A stretch of 64,000 nt of DNA from Pseudomonas sp. B20(2017) (GTDB lineage: Bacteria > Pseudomonadota > Gammaproteobacteria > Pseudomonadales > Pseudomonadaceae), in assembly GCF_002113125.1 (NCBI RefSeq), contig NZ_NEJP01000004.1, positions 291,578-355,577 on the forward strand, in the 5' to 3' direction. A model generated the notes under the pieces. That model was not told the DNA's origin, did no database searches, and worked only from the letters and a program-made list of their open reading frames with translations. A program made the position numbers and the translations under genes. This document shows, one piece after another, positions 28,258 through 36,581 of this stretch. The stretch's first letter is position 1. Every line of letters starts with the position of its first letter.

Positions 28258-29112
28258 TTATCCGCCCAGCGGTGTCGGGTGCGGATGCATCACCGCACGC
28301 TGACGTTCCTCCTGGAGGAATTTCATGATGATCGGCGCCACCGCCTCGGCCCGGGTAATCAGGAACAGATGCCCGTCGTCGATGATGTGCAGCTGCGCGT
28401 TGGGGATTCGCCAGGCGAGCATGCGCATGTTGATCAGCGGGATCAGCGGGTCGTCATCACCGGCCAGCACCAGCGTCGGCTGGTGGATCTTGTGCAGCCA
28501 GTGAATGCTGGTCCAGCCCAGGCCCGCGAACAGTTGCCAGTAGTAGCCGAGCTTGCCCGCCGAACGCACCTTGGCCGCATGGCTGGCGGCGAGTGTCGGG
28601 TCGCGGCGGAACGAGCCGCCGTAGATCATCGGGGCGATGCGGATCACATGGGACGGCTGGATGTAGCGCCGTGGGCTGGCCATCATCCACAGCACTTTCG
28701 GCTTGCCCGGCACCATCACCGCACCGGCGGCAGTCGCCGCCAGCACCAGCTTCTTGCAGCGCTCGGGATAGTCGTAGGCGAACTGCTGCGCCAGCGCGCC
28801 ACCCCAGGACACGCCGATCACGTTGACCTGTCCGTAGTCGAGATAATCGAGCATCCGTGCGGTGAGTTTCGCCAGTCCCGGAAAGCGATACGGTCGGCTC
28901 GGCGTCGAGGAACCACCGACACCGGGTACGTCGAAGGCGATCACTTCCAGGTCCGGATCCAGCGCCGCGACAAAAGGAAACACCAGCTCCAGGTTGGCGC
29001 CGATGCCGTTGAAAATCAGCAAGGGCGTCAAGTGAGGCTTGCCGGGGCGGACCGCCGTGCGGATGGTCTGGCCATCCAGCTCGACGGTTCGAAAGATGAA
29101 CGGATGCGGCAT
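28258..29112 (-). CDS. phaZ: Intracellular poly(3-hydroxyalkanoate) depolymerase
   Basis: PhaZ mobilises stored medium-chain-length PHA by hydrolysing it to 3-hydroxy acids; it is granule-bound in the cytoplasm. The 284-residue alpha/beta hydrolase has the lipase box GVSWGG at 100-105 (Ser102), FNGIGANLEL as oxyanion region, DVPGVGGSSTP, and the C-terminal IIDDGHLFLITR with the catalytic His. It lies between the two synthase genes, as in all known mcl-PHA loci of Pseudomonas. A degenerate REPIN separates it from phaC1. Confidence 0.95.
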   Translation of the reverse strand: MPHPFIFRTVELDGQTIRTAVRPGKPHLTPLLIFNGIGANLELVFPFVAALDPDLEVIAFDVPGVGGSSTPSRPYRFPGLAKLTARMLDYLDYGQVNVIGVSWGGALAQQFAYDYPERCKKLVLAATAAGAVMVPGKPKVLWMMASPRRYIQPSHVIRIAPMIYGGSFRRDPTLAASHAAKVRSAGKLGYYWQLFAGLGWTSIHWLHKIHQPTLVLAGDDDPLIPLINMRMLAWRIPNAQLHIIDDGHLFLITRAEAVAPIIMKFLQEERQRAVMHPHPTPLGG

Positions 29113-29153
29113 GCTTCAGGGCCCTGTGGGTGAAATCTCTATCTCATCTTTAA

Positions 29154-29259
29154 CTGTGGGAGCGAGCTTGCTCGCGAAAGCGGCGGATCAGTCGACTTCA
29201 ATGTTGAATGTCAGTCCGCCTTCGTCGGAACGCCGCCCGGAGCAAGCTCGCTCCCACAG
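29154..29259. repeat. REPIN (long-loop class) with altered right arm, between phaC1 and phaZ
   Basis: The left arm is CTGTGGGAGCGAGCTTGCTC... (from 29154) and the spacer is TCAGTCGACTTCAATGTTGA-like. The right arm ends AGCAAGCTCGCTCCCACAG at 29259, but the expected TTCGCG half is replaced by TTCGTCGGAACGCCGCCCGG. Total length is 106 bp instead of about 92. Confidence 0.85.
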
Positions 29260-29266
29260 ATGTCGG

Positions 29267-30946
29267 TTACCGCTCGTGTACGTAAGTGCCCGGTGAAGCT
29301 TCGCCTGCCGGATACGCCTTGTTGCCCAGCTTGGTCGGCGCCTTTTTCAGCTCGCCCGAACGCGCGGCCTGCCACGCTTGCCAGTACAGCCACCAGGAGT
29401 CGGCGTGTTTGGTCGAGTTTTCCTGCCAGTCATCGGCATTGGCGGTCATTTCATCGCTGGTCATGTAGCGCGATTTCGGGTTGCCCGGCGGGTTCAGAAT
29501 GCTCTGGATATGCCCGCTGCTGGACAGCACGAATTCCACCTTGCCGCCAAACAGCTGCGCCGACTTGTAGCAGGACTTCCACGGGGTGATGTGGTCGTTG
29601 GTGCCGGCCAGCGAGAAGATGTCGGCGGTCACCTGCTTGAGGTCGATCGGCGTGCCGCACACTTCCAGTGCATTGGGGCGGATCAGTGGGTTGTTTTTGA
29701 ACATCTCGATCAGGTCGCCGTGGAACGCGGCCGGCAACCGGGTGGTGTCGTTGTTCCAGAACAGGATGTCGAACACCGGCGGCTCGTTGCCGAGCAGGTA
29801 GTTGTTGACCCAGTAGTTCCAGATCAGATCATTCGGGCGCATCCAGGCGAAGACCTTGGCCATGTCTTTGCCTTCGAGCACGCCGGCCTGATAGGAATGA
29901 CGCTTGGCCATTTCCAGCGTCTGCTCGTCGACAAACAGGGCAACGTCGCTGTCCAGAGTCGTGTCGAGCACGCTGACCAGCAGGGTCAGGGCGTTGACCT
30001 TGTTCTCGCCGATTGCCGCATAGTGACCGAGCAGGGCGGTGCAGGTGATGCCGCCGGAGCAGGCGCCGAGCATGTTGACGTCCTTGCTGCCGGTGATCGC
30101 GGTAACCACGTCGACCGCTTCCTTCAGGGCTTCGATGTAGGTCGAGAGGCCCCACTCGCGCTGTTCCTTGGTCGGGTTGCGCCAGCTGACGATGAAGGTC
30201 TGCACATTGTTGCGCAGGCAGAAGCGCGCCAGGCTCTTGTCCGGGCTCAGGTCGAATACATAGAACTTGTTGATCTGCGGCGGTACCACCAGCAGCGGGC
30301 GCTCGTGTACTTGCTCGGTGATCGGCTTGTACTGGATCAGCTCCAGCACGTCGTTGCGAAATACCACCGAGCCTTCGGTCACGCCCAGGCTCTTGCCGAC
30401 CTCGAACGCGCCCATGTTGACCTGGCTCGGCATGCCGCCGTTGTGCACCAGATCCTTGGCCAGATGTGAGAGGCCATCAAGCAGGCTCTTGCCGCCGGTC
30501 TCGAAGAAGCGCTTGACCGCCGCCGGGTTGGCCATGCTGTTGGTCGGCGCCATGGCTTCGGTCATCAGGTTGATCACGAAGTGGCCGCGCGCGATGTCCT
30601 TGGGCGAGAGGCTGCTGTCGTCGATCCAGGCATGGAGTTCCTTGCGCCATGCCAGATAAGTTTGCATATAACGTTTGTACAGCGGGTTCTGACTCCACGC
30701 CGGGTCGACAAAGCGACGGTCATCGCCAGCCGGTTGCAGTTCTGATTTGCCGAACAGCACGTTCTTCAGTTCGAGGCCGAACCGGGTGACGTGCGTGACG
30801 CTATGGATCGGTTGTTTGATGGCCTGGGTCAGCACCATTCGAGCAGAGGCCAGCAGATCCTTTCCGCGAAGCCCAACGACAGGATTCAGCCCCAGGGTGT
30901 TCTCCGAGGCCTGGTACTTCAAATCATCGTTATTCTTGTTACTCAT
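29267..30946 (-). CDS. phaC1: Class II poly(3-hydroxyalkanoate) synthase 1
   Basis: PhaC1 is the main medium-chain-length PHA synthase, joining (R)-3-hydroxyacyl-CoA units. It has 559 residues, with GGAGCG upstream of the ATG at 30946. The catalytic triad is visible: Cys296 in GACSGG (294-299), Asp451 in GTNDHITPW and His479 in SSSGHIQSILNPPG. These positions equal those known for Pseudomonas synthases. It is the first gene of phaC1-phaZ-phaC2-phaD. The 258-bp upstream region should hold the promoter; I could not identify a convincing sigma-54 or sigma-70 site. Confidence 0.97.
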   Translation of the reverse strand: MSNKNNDDLKYQASENTLGLNPVVGLRGKDLLASARMVLTQAIKQPIHSVTHVTRFGLELKNVLFGKSELQPAGDDRRFVDPAWSQNPLYKRYMQTYLAWRKELHAWIDDSSLSPKDIARGHFVINLMTEAMAPTNSMANPAAVKRFFETGGKSLLDGLSHLAKDLVHNGGMPSQVNMGAFEVGKSLGVTEGSVVFRNDVLELIQYKPITEQVHERPLLVVPPQINKFYVFDLSPDKSLARFCLRNNVQTFIVSWRNPTKEQREWGLSTYIEALKEAVDVVTAITGSKDVNMLGACSGGITCTALLGHYAAIGENKVNALTLLVSVLDTTLDSDVALFVDEQTLEMAKRHSYQAGVLEGKDMAKVFAWMRPNDLIWNYWVNNYLLGNEPPVFDILFWNNDTTRLPAAFHGDLIEMFKNNPLIRPNALEVCGTPIDLKQVTADIFSLAGTNDHITPWKSCYKSAQLFGGKVEFVLSSSGHIQSILNPPGNPKSRYMTSDEMTANADDWQENSTKHADSWWLYWQAWQAARSGELKKAPTKLGNKAYPAGEASPGTYVHER

Positions 30947-31204
30947 CTACGACGCTCCATTGTCCTGAGACGAGTACCCGGTTTTCTGCTGTGCAGTTCC
31001 ACAGCCAATGCCAGGTACTACTGCTCGGGTGACCGTTGATTCTGCATAGCTGCTTTACAGTCGTAGAGCACTGCAGGGAACTTGCCAGTTCCATTGGTTA
31101 CCCGAGATTGATTTTTTTCGCAAGCAGCCGATCCCGGGCCGCTTTAGCGGAGCATTCAAACAGATGAATCTAGAAAATGCCCTCTAAACAGTCCGAGGCG
31201 CGGA
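30947..31204 (-). promoter_or_regulatory. Upstream region of phaC1 (258 bp)
   Basis: There is no gene here. The region is AT-richer than its neighbours and probably contains the phaC1 promoter and the PhaD binding site. A small perfect hairpin, CCGCTTTAGCGG, is at 31139-31150, close to the end of the DUF971 gene. Confidence 0.4.
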
Positions 31205-31582
31205 CTAGAGCATCAGCTTGACGACGGACTCGTCCGGGTCTCGGGTTTTGCCGGCGGCTTTGAGCTCGGCCAGATAATCCGCCCAGAGTGCGTCATGACG
31301 TCGCCCCAGCTCGTACAGATAATCCCAGGTGAACAGACCGCTGTCGTGACCGTCGTCGAAGGTCAGTTTCAGTGCGTACTGACCGGCCGGTTCTACCTTG
31401 GTCAGGCCGACGTTCAGCTTGCCGAATTGCAGGATCGGTTTGCCGTGGCCCTGGACCTCGGCGGAGGGGGAATGCACGCGCAGGAACTCGGCGGGCAGGG
31501 TGTATTCCTCGCCGGACGCGTATTTGAGCGACAGGGTTTTCGAGGCTTTGTGCAGTTTGATGTCGGTGGGGAGTTGGGTCAT
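31205..31582 (-). CDS. DUF971 family protein (gamma-butyrobetaine hydroxylase-like N-terminal domain)
   Basis: A 125-residue cytoplasmic protein from ATG 31582 (MTQLPTDIKLHKASKTLSLK), matching the DUF971 or GBBH-like N-terminal domain that occurs alone in many bacteria. Visible family features are LRVHSPSAEVQGHG, the basic and Asp-rich FDDGHDSGLFTWDYLYELG motif, and the end RDPDESVVKLML. Stand-alone members have been linked to iron-sulfur cluster metabolism, but no function can be read from this sequence. It lies downstream of hslU on the same strand with a REPIN in between, as PA5055 lies next to hslU in P. aeruginosa. Confidence 0.85.
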   Translation of the reverse strand: MTQLPTDIKLHKASKTLSLKYASGEEYTLPAEFLRVHSPSAEVQGHGKPILQFGKLNVGLTKVEPAGQYALKLTFDDGHDSGLFTWDYLYELGRRHDALWADYLAELKAAGKTRDPDESVVKLML

Positions 31583-31618
31583 GGGCTGGCGTCCGAAGTG
31601 TGGGCGACCCTTGAGCAA

Positions 31619-31710
31619 GTGTGGGAGCGAGCTTGCTCGCGAAAGCGGTGTGTCAGACAACATTGATATCGACTGACACGGCCTCTTCGCGAGCAAGCCC
31701 GCTCCCACAG
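31619..31710. repeat. REPIN (long-loop class) after hslU
   Basis: Arms TGTGGGAGCGAGCTTGCTCG... (about 31619) and TTCGCGAGCAAGCCCGCTCC... ending CACAG at 31710. The spacer contains GTCAGACAACATTGATATCG then ACTGACAC, a clear palindrome. Confidence 0.92.
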
Positions 31711-31735
31711 GGTCCGCTACCGCTGTAAGTATGGC

Positions 31736-33073
31736 TTACAGGATATAACGGGACAGGTCTTCGTTCTGCGCCAATTCACCCAGGTGGCTGTTGACGTACT
31801 CGGCGTCGATCTGGATCGCCTTGTCGTCGTGGGCGCTGGCCAGATCGCCGGCGCTGAAGGACACCTCTTCCAGCAGACGCTCGAGCAGCGTGTGTAGGCG
31901 ACGGGCACCGATGTTCTCGGTTTTCTCGTTGACCTGCCAGGCGATCTCCGCAAGACGCTTGATGCCTTCCGGCTGGAACTGGATGTTCAGGCCTTCGGTT
32001 TTCAGCAGCGCGCAGTATTGCTCGGTGAGGGAGGCGTGCGGTTCGCTGAGAATGCGTTCGAAGTCTTCCGGGCTCAGGGCCTTGAGCTCGACGCGGATCG
32101 GCAGACGACCTTGCAACTCCGGCACCAGATCGCTCGGCTTGCTCAGGTGGAACGCACCGGAGGCGATGAACAGGATGTGGTCGGTCTTGACCATGCCCAG
32201 CTTGGTGTTGACGGTGCAGCCTTCGATCAGCGGCAGCAGGTCGCGCTGCACGCCTTCGCGGGACACATCGGCGCCGCCGACATTGCCGCGCTTGGCGACC
32301 TTGTCGATCTCGTCGATGAACACGATGCCGTGCTGCTCGACGGCTTCCAGGGCCTTGGCCTTCAACTCTTCTTCGTTGACCAGGCGGCCGGCTTCTTCAT
32401 CGCGTACCAGCTTCAGCGCTTCCTTGACCTTGAGCTTGCGGGCCTTCTTCTTGCCCTTGCCCATGTTGGCGAACAGGTTCTGCAACTGGTTGGTCATTTC
32501 TTCCATGCCCGGAGGCGTGGCGATTTCGATGCCGGCCATTTCGGCGACTTCGATCTCGATTTCCTTGTCGTCCAGCTGACCTTCGCGCAGGCGCTTGCGG
32601 AACAGTTGGCGAGTATTGGAATCCTGGGTCGGCGCTTCTTCGTTGCCGAAGCCCATGCGTGCCGGTGGCAGCAGGGCGTCGAGGATGCGGTCCTCGGCGG
32701 CGTCTTCGGCACGGTGGCGAACGCGGGTCATTTCCTGCTCGCGCAGCATCTTGATCGCGGCATCGGCCAGGTCTCGGATGATCGATTCGACGTCACGGCC
32801 GACGTAGCCGACTTCGGTGAACTTGGTCGCTTCGACCTTGATGAACGGCGCGTTGGCCAGTTTGGCCAGGCGACGGGCGATCTCGGTTTTACCGACACCG
32901 GTCGGGCCGATCATCAGGATGTTCTTCGGGGTCACTTCAACGCGCAGCTCTTCTGGGAGCTGCATGCGGCGCCAGCGGTTGCGCAGGGCAATCGCGACGG
33001 CGCGCTTGGCATCGTCCTGGCCGATGATGTGGCGGTTGAGTTCGTGGACGATTTCGCGGGGAGTCATGGACAT
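31736..33073 (-). CDS. hslU: ATP-dependent protease ATPase subunit HslU
   Basis: HslU is the AAA+ unfoldase of the HslUV (ClpYQ) protease, forming hexamers that feed substrates to HslV. The 445-residue protein has Walker A GPTGVGKT at 56-63, the [11 protein letters not shown] pore-loop region, an intermediate domain (about 110-230), Walker [10 protein letters not shown] and sensor 2 near [18 protein letters not shown]. It ends in DLSRYIL, the C-terminal tail that docks into HslV. Two in-frame ATGs (33073 and 33067) are possible starts. hslV lies 48 bp upstream. Confidence 0.97.
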   Translation of the reverse strand: MSMTPREIVHELNRHIIGQDDAKRAVAIALRNRWRRMQLPEELRVEVTPKNILMIGPTGVGKTEIARRLAKLANAPFIKVEATKFTEVGYVGRDVESIIRDLADAAIKMLREQEMTRVRHRAEDAAEDRILDALLPPARMGFGNEEAPTQDSNTRQLFRKRLREGQLDDKEIEIEVAEMAGIEIATPPGMEEMTNQLQNLFANMGKGKKKARKLKVKEALKLVRDEEAGRLVNEEELKAKALEAVEQHGIVFIDEIDKVAKRGNVGGADVSREGVQRDLLPLIEGCTVNTKLGMVKTDHILFIASGAFHLSKPSDLVPELQGRLPIRVELKALSPEDFERILSEPHASLTEQYCALLKTEGLNIQFQPEGIKRLAEIAWQVNEKTENIGARRLHTLLERLLEEVSFSAGDLASAHDDKAIQIDAEYVNSHLGELAQNEDLSRYIL

Positions 33074-33121
33074 AATAATTGACGGTCCTCAAGCAAAAAC
33101 AAGCCGTGGCACAGGGCCGCG

Positions 33122-33658
33122 TCAGGCTTGGTCAGCGAGATCCTGCTCCTCAATGGTCTGGGTGTGGTTGGTGAATACACAGATGTCGCCGGCGATGCCG
33201 AGAGCGGTCTCGACGATTTCGCGGGCCGACAGGTCGGTCTTCTTCAGCAGGGCGCTGGCGGCGGCTTGCGCATAGGCGCCACCGGAACCCATGGCGATCA
33301 GGCCGTCTTCGGGTTCGACCACGTCACCGTTGCCGGTGATGATCAGGGAGGCGTCCTTGTTGGCGACCGCGAGCATCGCTTCGAGGCGGCTCAGGGAACG
33401 GTCGGTGCGCCACTCTTTGGCGAGTTCGACGGCGGCGCGGATCAGGTGGCCCTGATGTTTCTCGAGCTGGCCTTCGAAACGTTCGAACAGGGTAAAGGCG
33501 TCGGCGGTGGCACCGGCGAAACCGGCGATGACCTGGCCGTGGTACAGGCGACGAACTTTCTTCGCGTTGCCTTTCATCACGGTGTTGCCGAGAGAAACCT
33601 GGCCGTCGCCGCCCATGACGACTTTGCCGTGGCGGCGGACTGAAACGATGGTGGTCAA
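33122..33658 (-). CDS. hslV: ATP-dependent protease proteolytic subunit HslV
   Basis: HslV is the threonine peptidase of HslUV. Maturation exposes Thr right after the start residue, so the start can be fixed: TTG at 33658 gives (M)[19 protein letters not shown], with GGAG about 10 nt upstream. The product has 178 residues, as in the family. A longer in-frame version from 33706 would bury the catalytic Thr and is rejected. Conserved blocks are [20 protein letters not shown] and [13 protein letters not shown] as initiator is notable. It is first in the hslVU pair. Confidence 0.94.
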   Translation of the reverse strand: MTTIVSVRRHGKVVMGGDGQVSLGNTVMKGNAKKVRRLYHGQVIAGFAGATADAFTLFERFEGQLEKHQGHLIRAAVELAKEWRTDRSLSRLEAMLAVANKDASLIITGNGDVVEPEDGLIAMGSGGAYAQAAASALLKKTDLSAREIVETALGIAGDICVFTNHTQTIEEQDLADQA

Positions 33659-33794
33659 GGGAAGAGTCTCCACACTGCGGGGCGAAAATGCCTTATGCCC
33701 ATTCATATGGGGGTGGTGGAGAGGATTTCAACTGCGGGGTGGGAGAGGGGACGAGCGGTGGTTTGCAAGTGATCGCTCCCACGCAGAGCTACAT

Positions 33795-33904
33795 GATCGT
33801 TCCCACGCTCCGCGTGGGAATGCCTCAATGGACGCTCCGCGTCCCCGCGGCAAGGGACGCGGAGCGTCCCGGGATGCATTCCCACGCGGAGCGCGGGAAC
33901 GATC
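33795..33904. repeat. Large inverted pair of the second palindromic repeat
   Basis: GATCGTTCCCACGCTCCGCG... (33795 onward) through GGACGCTCCGCGTCCC is mirrored by GGGACGCGGAGCGTCCC (33854 onward) through GAGCGCGGGAACGATC at 33904. The arms are about 50 nt with a very short centre, which could form a long hairpin or cruciform. A related single unit lies at 12702-12750. Confidence 0.88.
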
Positions 33905-33916
33905 GGTGGGGAGGTA

Positions 33917-34633
33917 TCAGCGGCTCTGGCGTTGTTGTAACAACAGGTTGCTGAAGCCCGCGCCCGCCAGTTGTTTCTGTGCGGTGGTCAACTGTTCGCG
34001 GTTGCTGAACGGGCCGACCAGTACGCGATACCAGGTTTCATCCTTGACCGTCCCGGACTCAACCGCCACCGCTTGGCCGAGCAGAATGATCTGCGCGCGC
34101 ACCTTGTCGGCATCCGTCTCCTTGCGGAACGAGCCGGCCTGCAGGAAGAACTTGGTCACTGGTGCAGCCTTGGTCACCGGTGGCGCTGGCGGGGGGGTGA
34201 TCCCGGCCAGTGCAGCCTGTGCCCGTGCGGTGTCGATCTTCGCCGCTTCCGCCGGGGTCACCGGCGTGGTCGGGATCGCCGGCACCTGTGGCGTCGGCAG
34301 GGTTTTCTCCGGCACGGCATCAGGCGGCACGATCACTTCCGATTCCGGCAGCAGGGTGTAGAAGTCGTACTTCGGCTTCACCGGTTGCGTCGGGCTCGGC
34401 GGGGTCTTGTTAGCCTCGGCGATCTTGGAGGCTTTCTGTTGCTGCTGTTGCTCGACCTTCTCGCGCTTGACCGTGTCGCTGCCCTTGCCCGGCTCCAGTT
34501 TCATCAGAAACACGATGAACGCGCCGACCGTCAGGCCGATGGCCATCCACAGCCAGCCCGGAATCGGCTGCTTCGCTGGAGCTTGGTAACGGCTGGCGCC
34601 ACGCTTGGGTGCAGGTTTTTTCTTGGCAGCCAA
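33917..34633 (-). CDS. SPOR-domain cell-division-type protein (FtsN-like)
   Basis: A 238-residue bitopic inner-membrane protein. The cytoplasmic start is basic (AAKKKPAPKRGASRYQ), a membrane helix follows at about residues 25-45 (GWLWMAIGLTVGAFIVFLM), then a Gln-rich coiled segment (KVEQQQQQKASKIAE), a Pro-rich linker, and a C-terminal SPOR domain (about 160-235, with FFLQAGSFRKETDADKVRAQ) that binds denuded peptidoglycan at the septum. The initiator is TTG at 34633, one base after the argS stop, so its translation is coupled to argS. It resembles FtsN in layout, but the name is not certain. Confidence 0.9.
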   Translation of the reverse strand: MAAKKKPAPKRGASRYQAPAKQPIPGWLWMAIGLTVGAFIVFLMKLEPGKGSDTVKREKVEQQQQQKASKIAEANKTPPSPTQPVKPKYDFYTLLPESEVIVPPDAVPEKTLPTPQVPAIPTTPVTPAEAAKIDTARAQAALAGITPPPAPPVTKAAPVTKFFLQAGSFRKETDADKVRAQIILLGQAVAVESGTVKDETWYRVLVGPFSNREQLTTAQKQLAGAGFSNLLLQQRQSR

Positions 34634-34634
34634 C

Positions 34635-36371
34635 TTACATGCGCTCCAGGGTTTCCAGGCCGAGCAGTTCCAGGCCTTGCTTGAGGGTACGGCCGGTCAG
34701 CGCGGCAAGGCGCAGACGGCTTTGCATTTGTGCCGGGGTGTCGGCGGCGAGGATCGGGCAGTTCTCGTAGAAGCTGGAGAACAGACCGGCAACGTCGTAC
34801 AGGTAGGTGCAGAGGGTGTGTGGCGTGCCCTTTTCCGCAACGTTGTTCAGTACTTCACCGAACTGCGCCAGTTTGGCCGCCAGTTCCTGTTCGTGCGCCG
34901 CTTCGAGAACGATCTGGCCGTCGACTTCGCTGAAGTCCTTGCCCAGTTTGCGGAACACACCGGCCACGCGAGTGTAGGCGTACAGCAGATATGGCGCGGT
35001 GTTGCCTTCGAAATTGAGCATCAGGTCGAAGTTGAAGCTGTAGTCGCTGGTGCGGTGCTTCGACAGGTCGGCGTATTTCACCGCGCCGATGCCGACCACT
35101 TTGGCGATGGCGCGCAGTTCGTCTTCGGCCAGTGTCGGGTTCTTTTCCTTCACCAGGCTGTAGGCACGTTCCTGCGCTTCGGTCAGCAGGTCGATCAGCT
35201 TTACGGTGCCGCCATCACGGGTCTTGAACGGACGGCCGTCGGCGCCGTTCATGGTGCCGAAGCCCATGTGCTCCATTTCCATCGGATGGGTCACGAAACC
35301 GGCCTTGCGCGCCACGGCGAACACTTGCTGGAAGTGCAGGGCCTGACGCTGGTCGACGAAGTACAGCGCACGGTCGGCCTTCAGCTTGCCGCTGCGGTAG
35401 CGCACGGCCGCCAGGTCGGTGGTGGCGTACAGGTAACCGCCGTCGGCCTTGACGATGATCACCGGCAGCGGCTCGCCTTCGGCGTTCTTGAATTCGTCGA
35501 GGAACACGCACTGGGCGCCGTTGCTTTCAACCAGCATGCCGGCGGCTTTCAGGTCGTTGACCACATTGATCAGGTCGTCGTTGTAAGCGCTTTCGCCCAT
35601 CACGTCGGCCATGGTCAGTTTGACGTTGAGCAGTTCGTAGATCTTCTGGCAGTGCGACAGCGAGATGTCCTTGAACTTGGTCCACAGCGCCAGGCATTCG
35701 GCATCGCCGGCCTGCAGCTTGACCACCAGGCCACGGGCGCGGTCGGCGAATTCCGGGGATTCGTCGAAGCGCTGCTTGGCGGCGCGGTAGAAGTTTTCCA
35801 GGTCCGACAGCTCGTCGCTGGTGATCGGGTTTTCCTGCAGGTACGCCATCAGCATGCCGAACTGGGTGCCCCAGTCGCCGACGTGGTTCTGACGGATCAC
35901 GGTGTCGCCGAGGAATTCGAGTACTCGCGCCACGCCGTCGCCGATGATGGTCGAGCGCAGGTGGCCGACGTGCATCTCTTTGGCCAGGTTCGGTGCCGAC
36001 AGGTCGACCACGGTGCGTTGCGCCGGGCCGGCCTTGCGCACGCCAACGTGATCGTCAGCCAGTGCAGCGTCAAGGCGCGAGGCCAGTGCTTGGGTGTTCT
36101 GGAAGAAGTTGATGAAGCCTGGGCCGGCGATTTCGGCTTTGGTGACGTTTTCGTCAGCCGGCAGCGCGGCGATGATTTTCTCCGCCAGATCGCGTGGCTT
36201 CATGCCCGCAGGCTTGGCCAGCATCATCGCGATGTTGCTGGCGAAGTCGCCGTGGGTCTTGTCCCGGGCGTTTTCCACCTGGATCGCCGGCGTCAGGCCT
36301 TCAGGCAACACACCTTCGTTGACGAGTTGGGTGAGGGCTTGTTGGATCAGCTGGCGAATGGTGTCTTTCAT
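34635..36371 (-). CDS. argS: Arginyl-tRNA synthetase
   Basis: ArgS charges tRNA-Arg with arginine. The start ATG 36371 gives 578 residues ([20 protein letters not shown]), the standard length; an in-frame extension to 36539 runs through a REPIN and is rejected. The N-terminal Add1 domain is followed by the class I HIGH motif as HVGH at 134-137 ([18 protein letters not shown]). A canonical KMSK is absent, as is usual for bacterial ArgRS. The anticodon-binding DALR domain is C-terminal ([15 protein letters not shown]...LGLETLERM). The SPOR gene follows with one base between. Confidence 0.97.
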   Translation of the reverse strand: MKDTIRQLIQQALTQLVNEGVLPEGLTPAIQVENARDKTHGDFASNIAMMLAKPAGMKPRDLAEKIIAALPADENVTKAEIAGPGFINFFQNTQALASRLDAALADDHVGVRKAGPAQRTVVDLSAPNLAKEMHVGHLRSTIIGDGVARVLEFLGDTVIRQNHVGDWGTQFGMLMAYLQENPITSDELSDLENFYRAAKQRFDESPEFADRARGLVVKLQAGDAECLALWTKFKDISLSHCQKIYELLNVKLTMADVMGESAYNDDLINVVNDLKAAGMLVESNGAQCVFLDEFKNAEGEPLPVIIVKADGGYLYATTDLAAVRYRSGKLKADRALYFVDQRQALHFQQVFAVARKAGFVTHPMEMEHMGFGTMNGADGRPFKTRDGGTVKLIDLLTEAQERAYSLVKEKNPTLAEDELRAIAKVVGIGAVKYADLSKHRTSDYSFNFDLMLNFEGNTAPYLLYAYTRVAGVFRKLGKDFSEVDGQIVLEAAHEQELAAKLAQFGEVLNNVAEKGTPHTLCTYLYDVAGLFSSFYENCPILAADTPAQMQSRLRLAALTGRTLKQGLELLGLETLERM

Positions 36372-36504
36372 GGTCTTCTCTTTCGACCGCAAGCGCGGCG
36401 GCGCATCGATGCGCGGGTGGAAAAACTGGGCATTATCCGTTGCGAAGACGGGCTTGCCAACCTTAGCAGGCAGGATGTGGATGTGTGGTGACAAATAGAC
36501 TGCT

Positions 36505-36568
36505 TTCGCGAGCAGGCTCGCCCCCACCCTGGAATACATTTCCCTGTGGGAGCGAGCTTGCTCGCGAA
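36505..36568. repeat. REPIN (short-loop class), left arm degenerate
   Basis: The left arm is TTCGCGAGCAGGCTCGCCCC... at 36505-36529, with three changes from the common arm. The right arm CTGTGGGAGCGAGCTTGCTC... at 36544-36568 is intact. It lies between priA and argS, both on the minus strand. Confidence 0.9.
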
Positions 36569-36581
36569 GGTGAGCGTCAGA

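Noticed and set aside
30947..31204. Sigma-54 promoter for phaC1
   Set aside because: A GGCAT...GTGG sequence resembles one half, but the GG-N10-GC rule fails.
34605..36491. 628-codon plus-strand frame opposite argS
   Set aside because: Antisense to argS; no domain or ribosome site.
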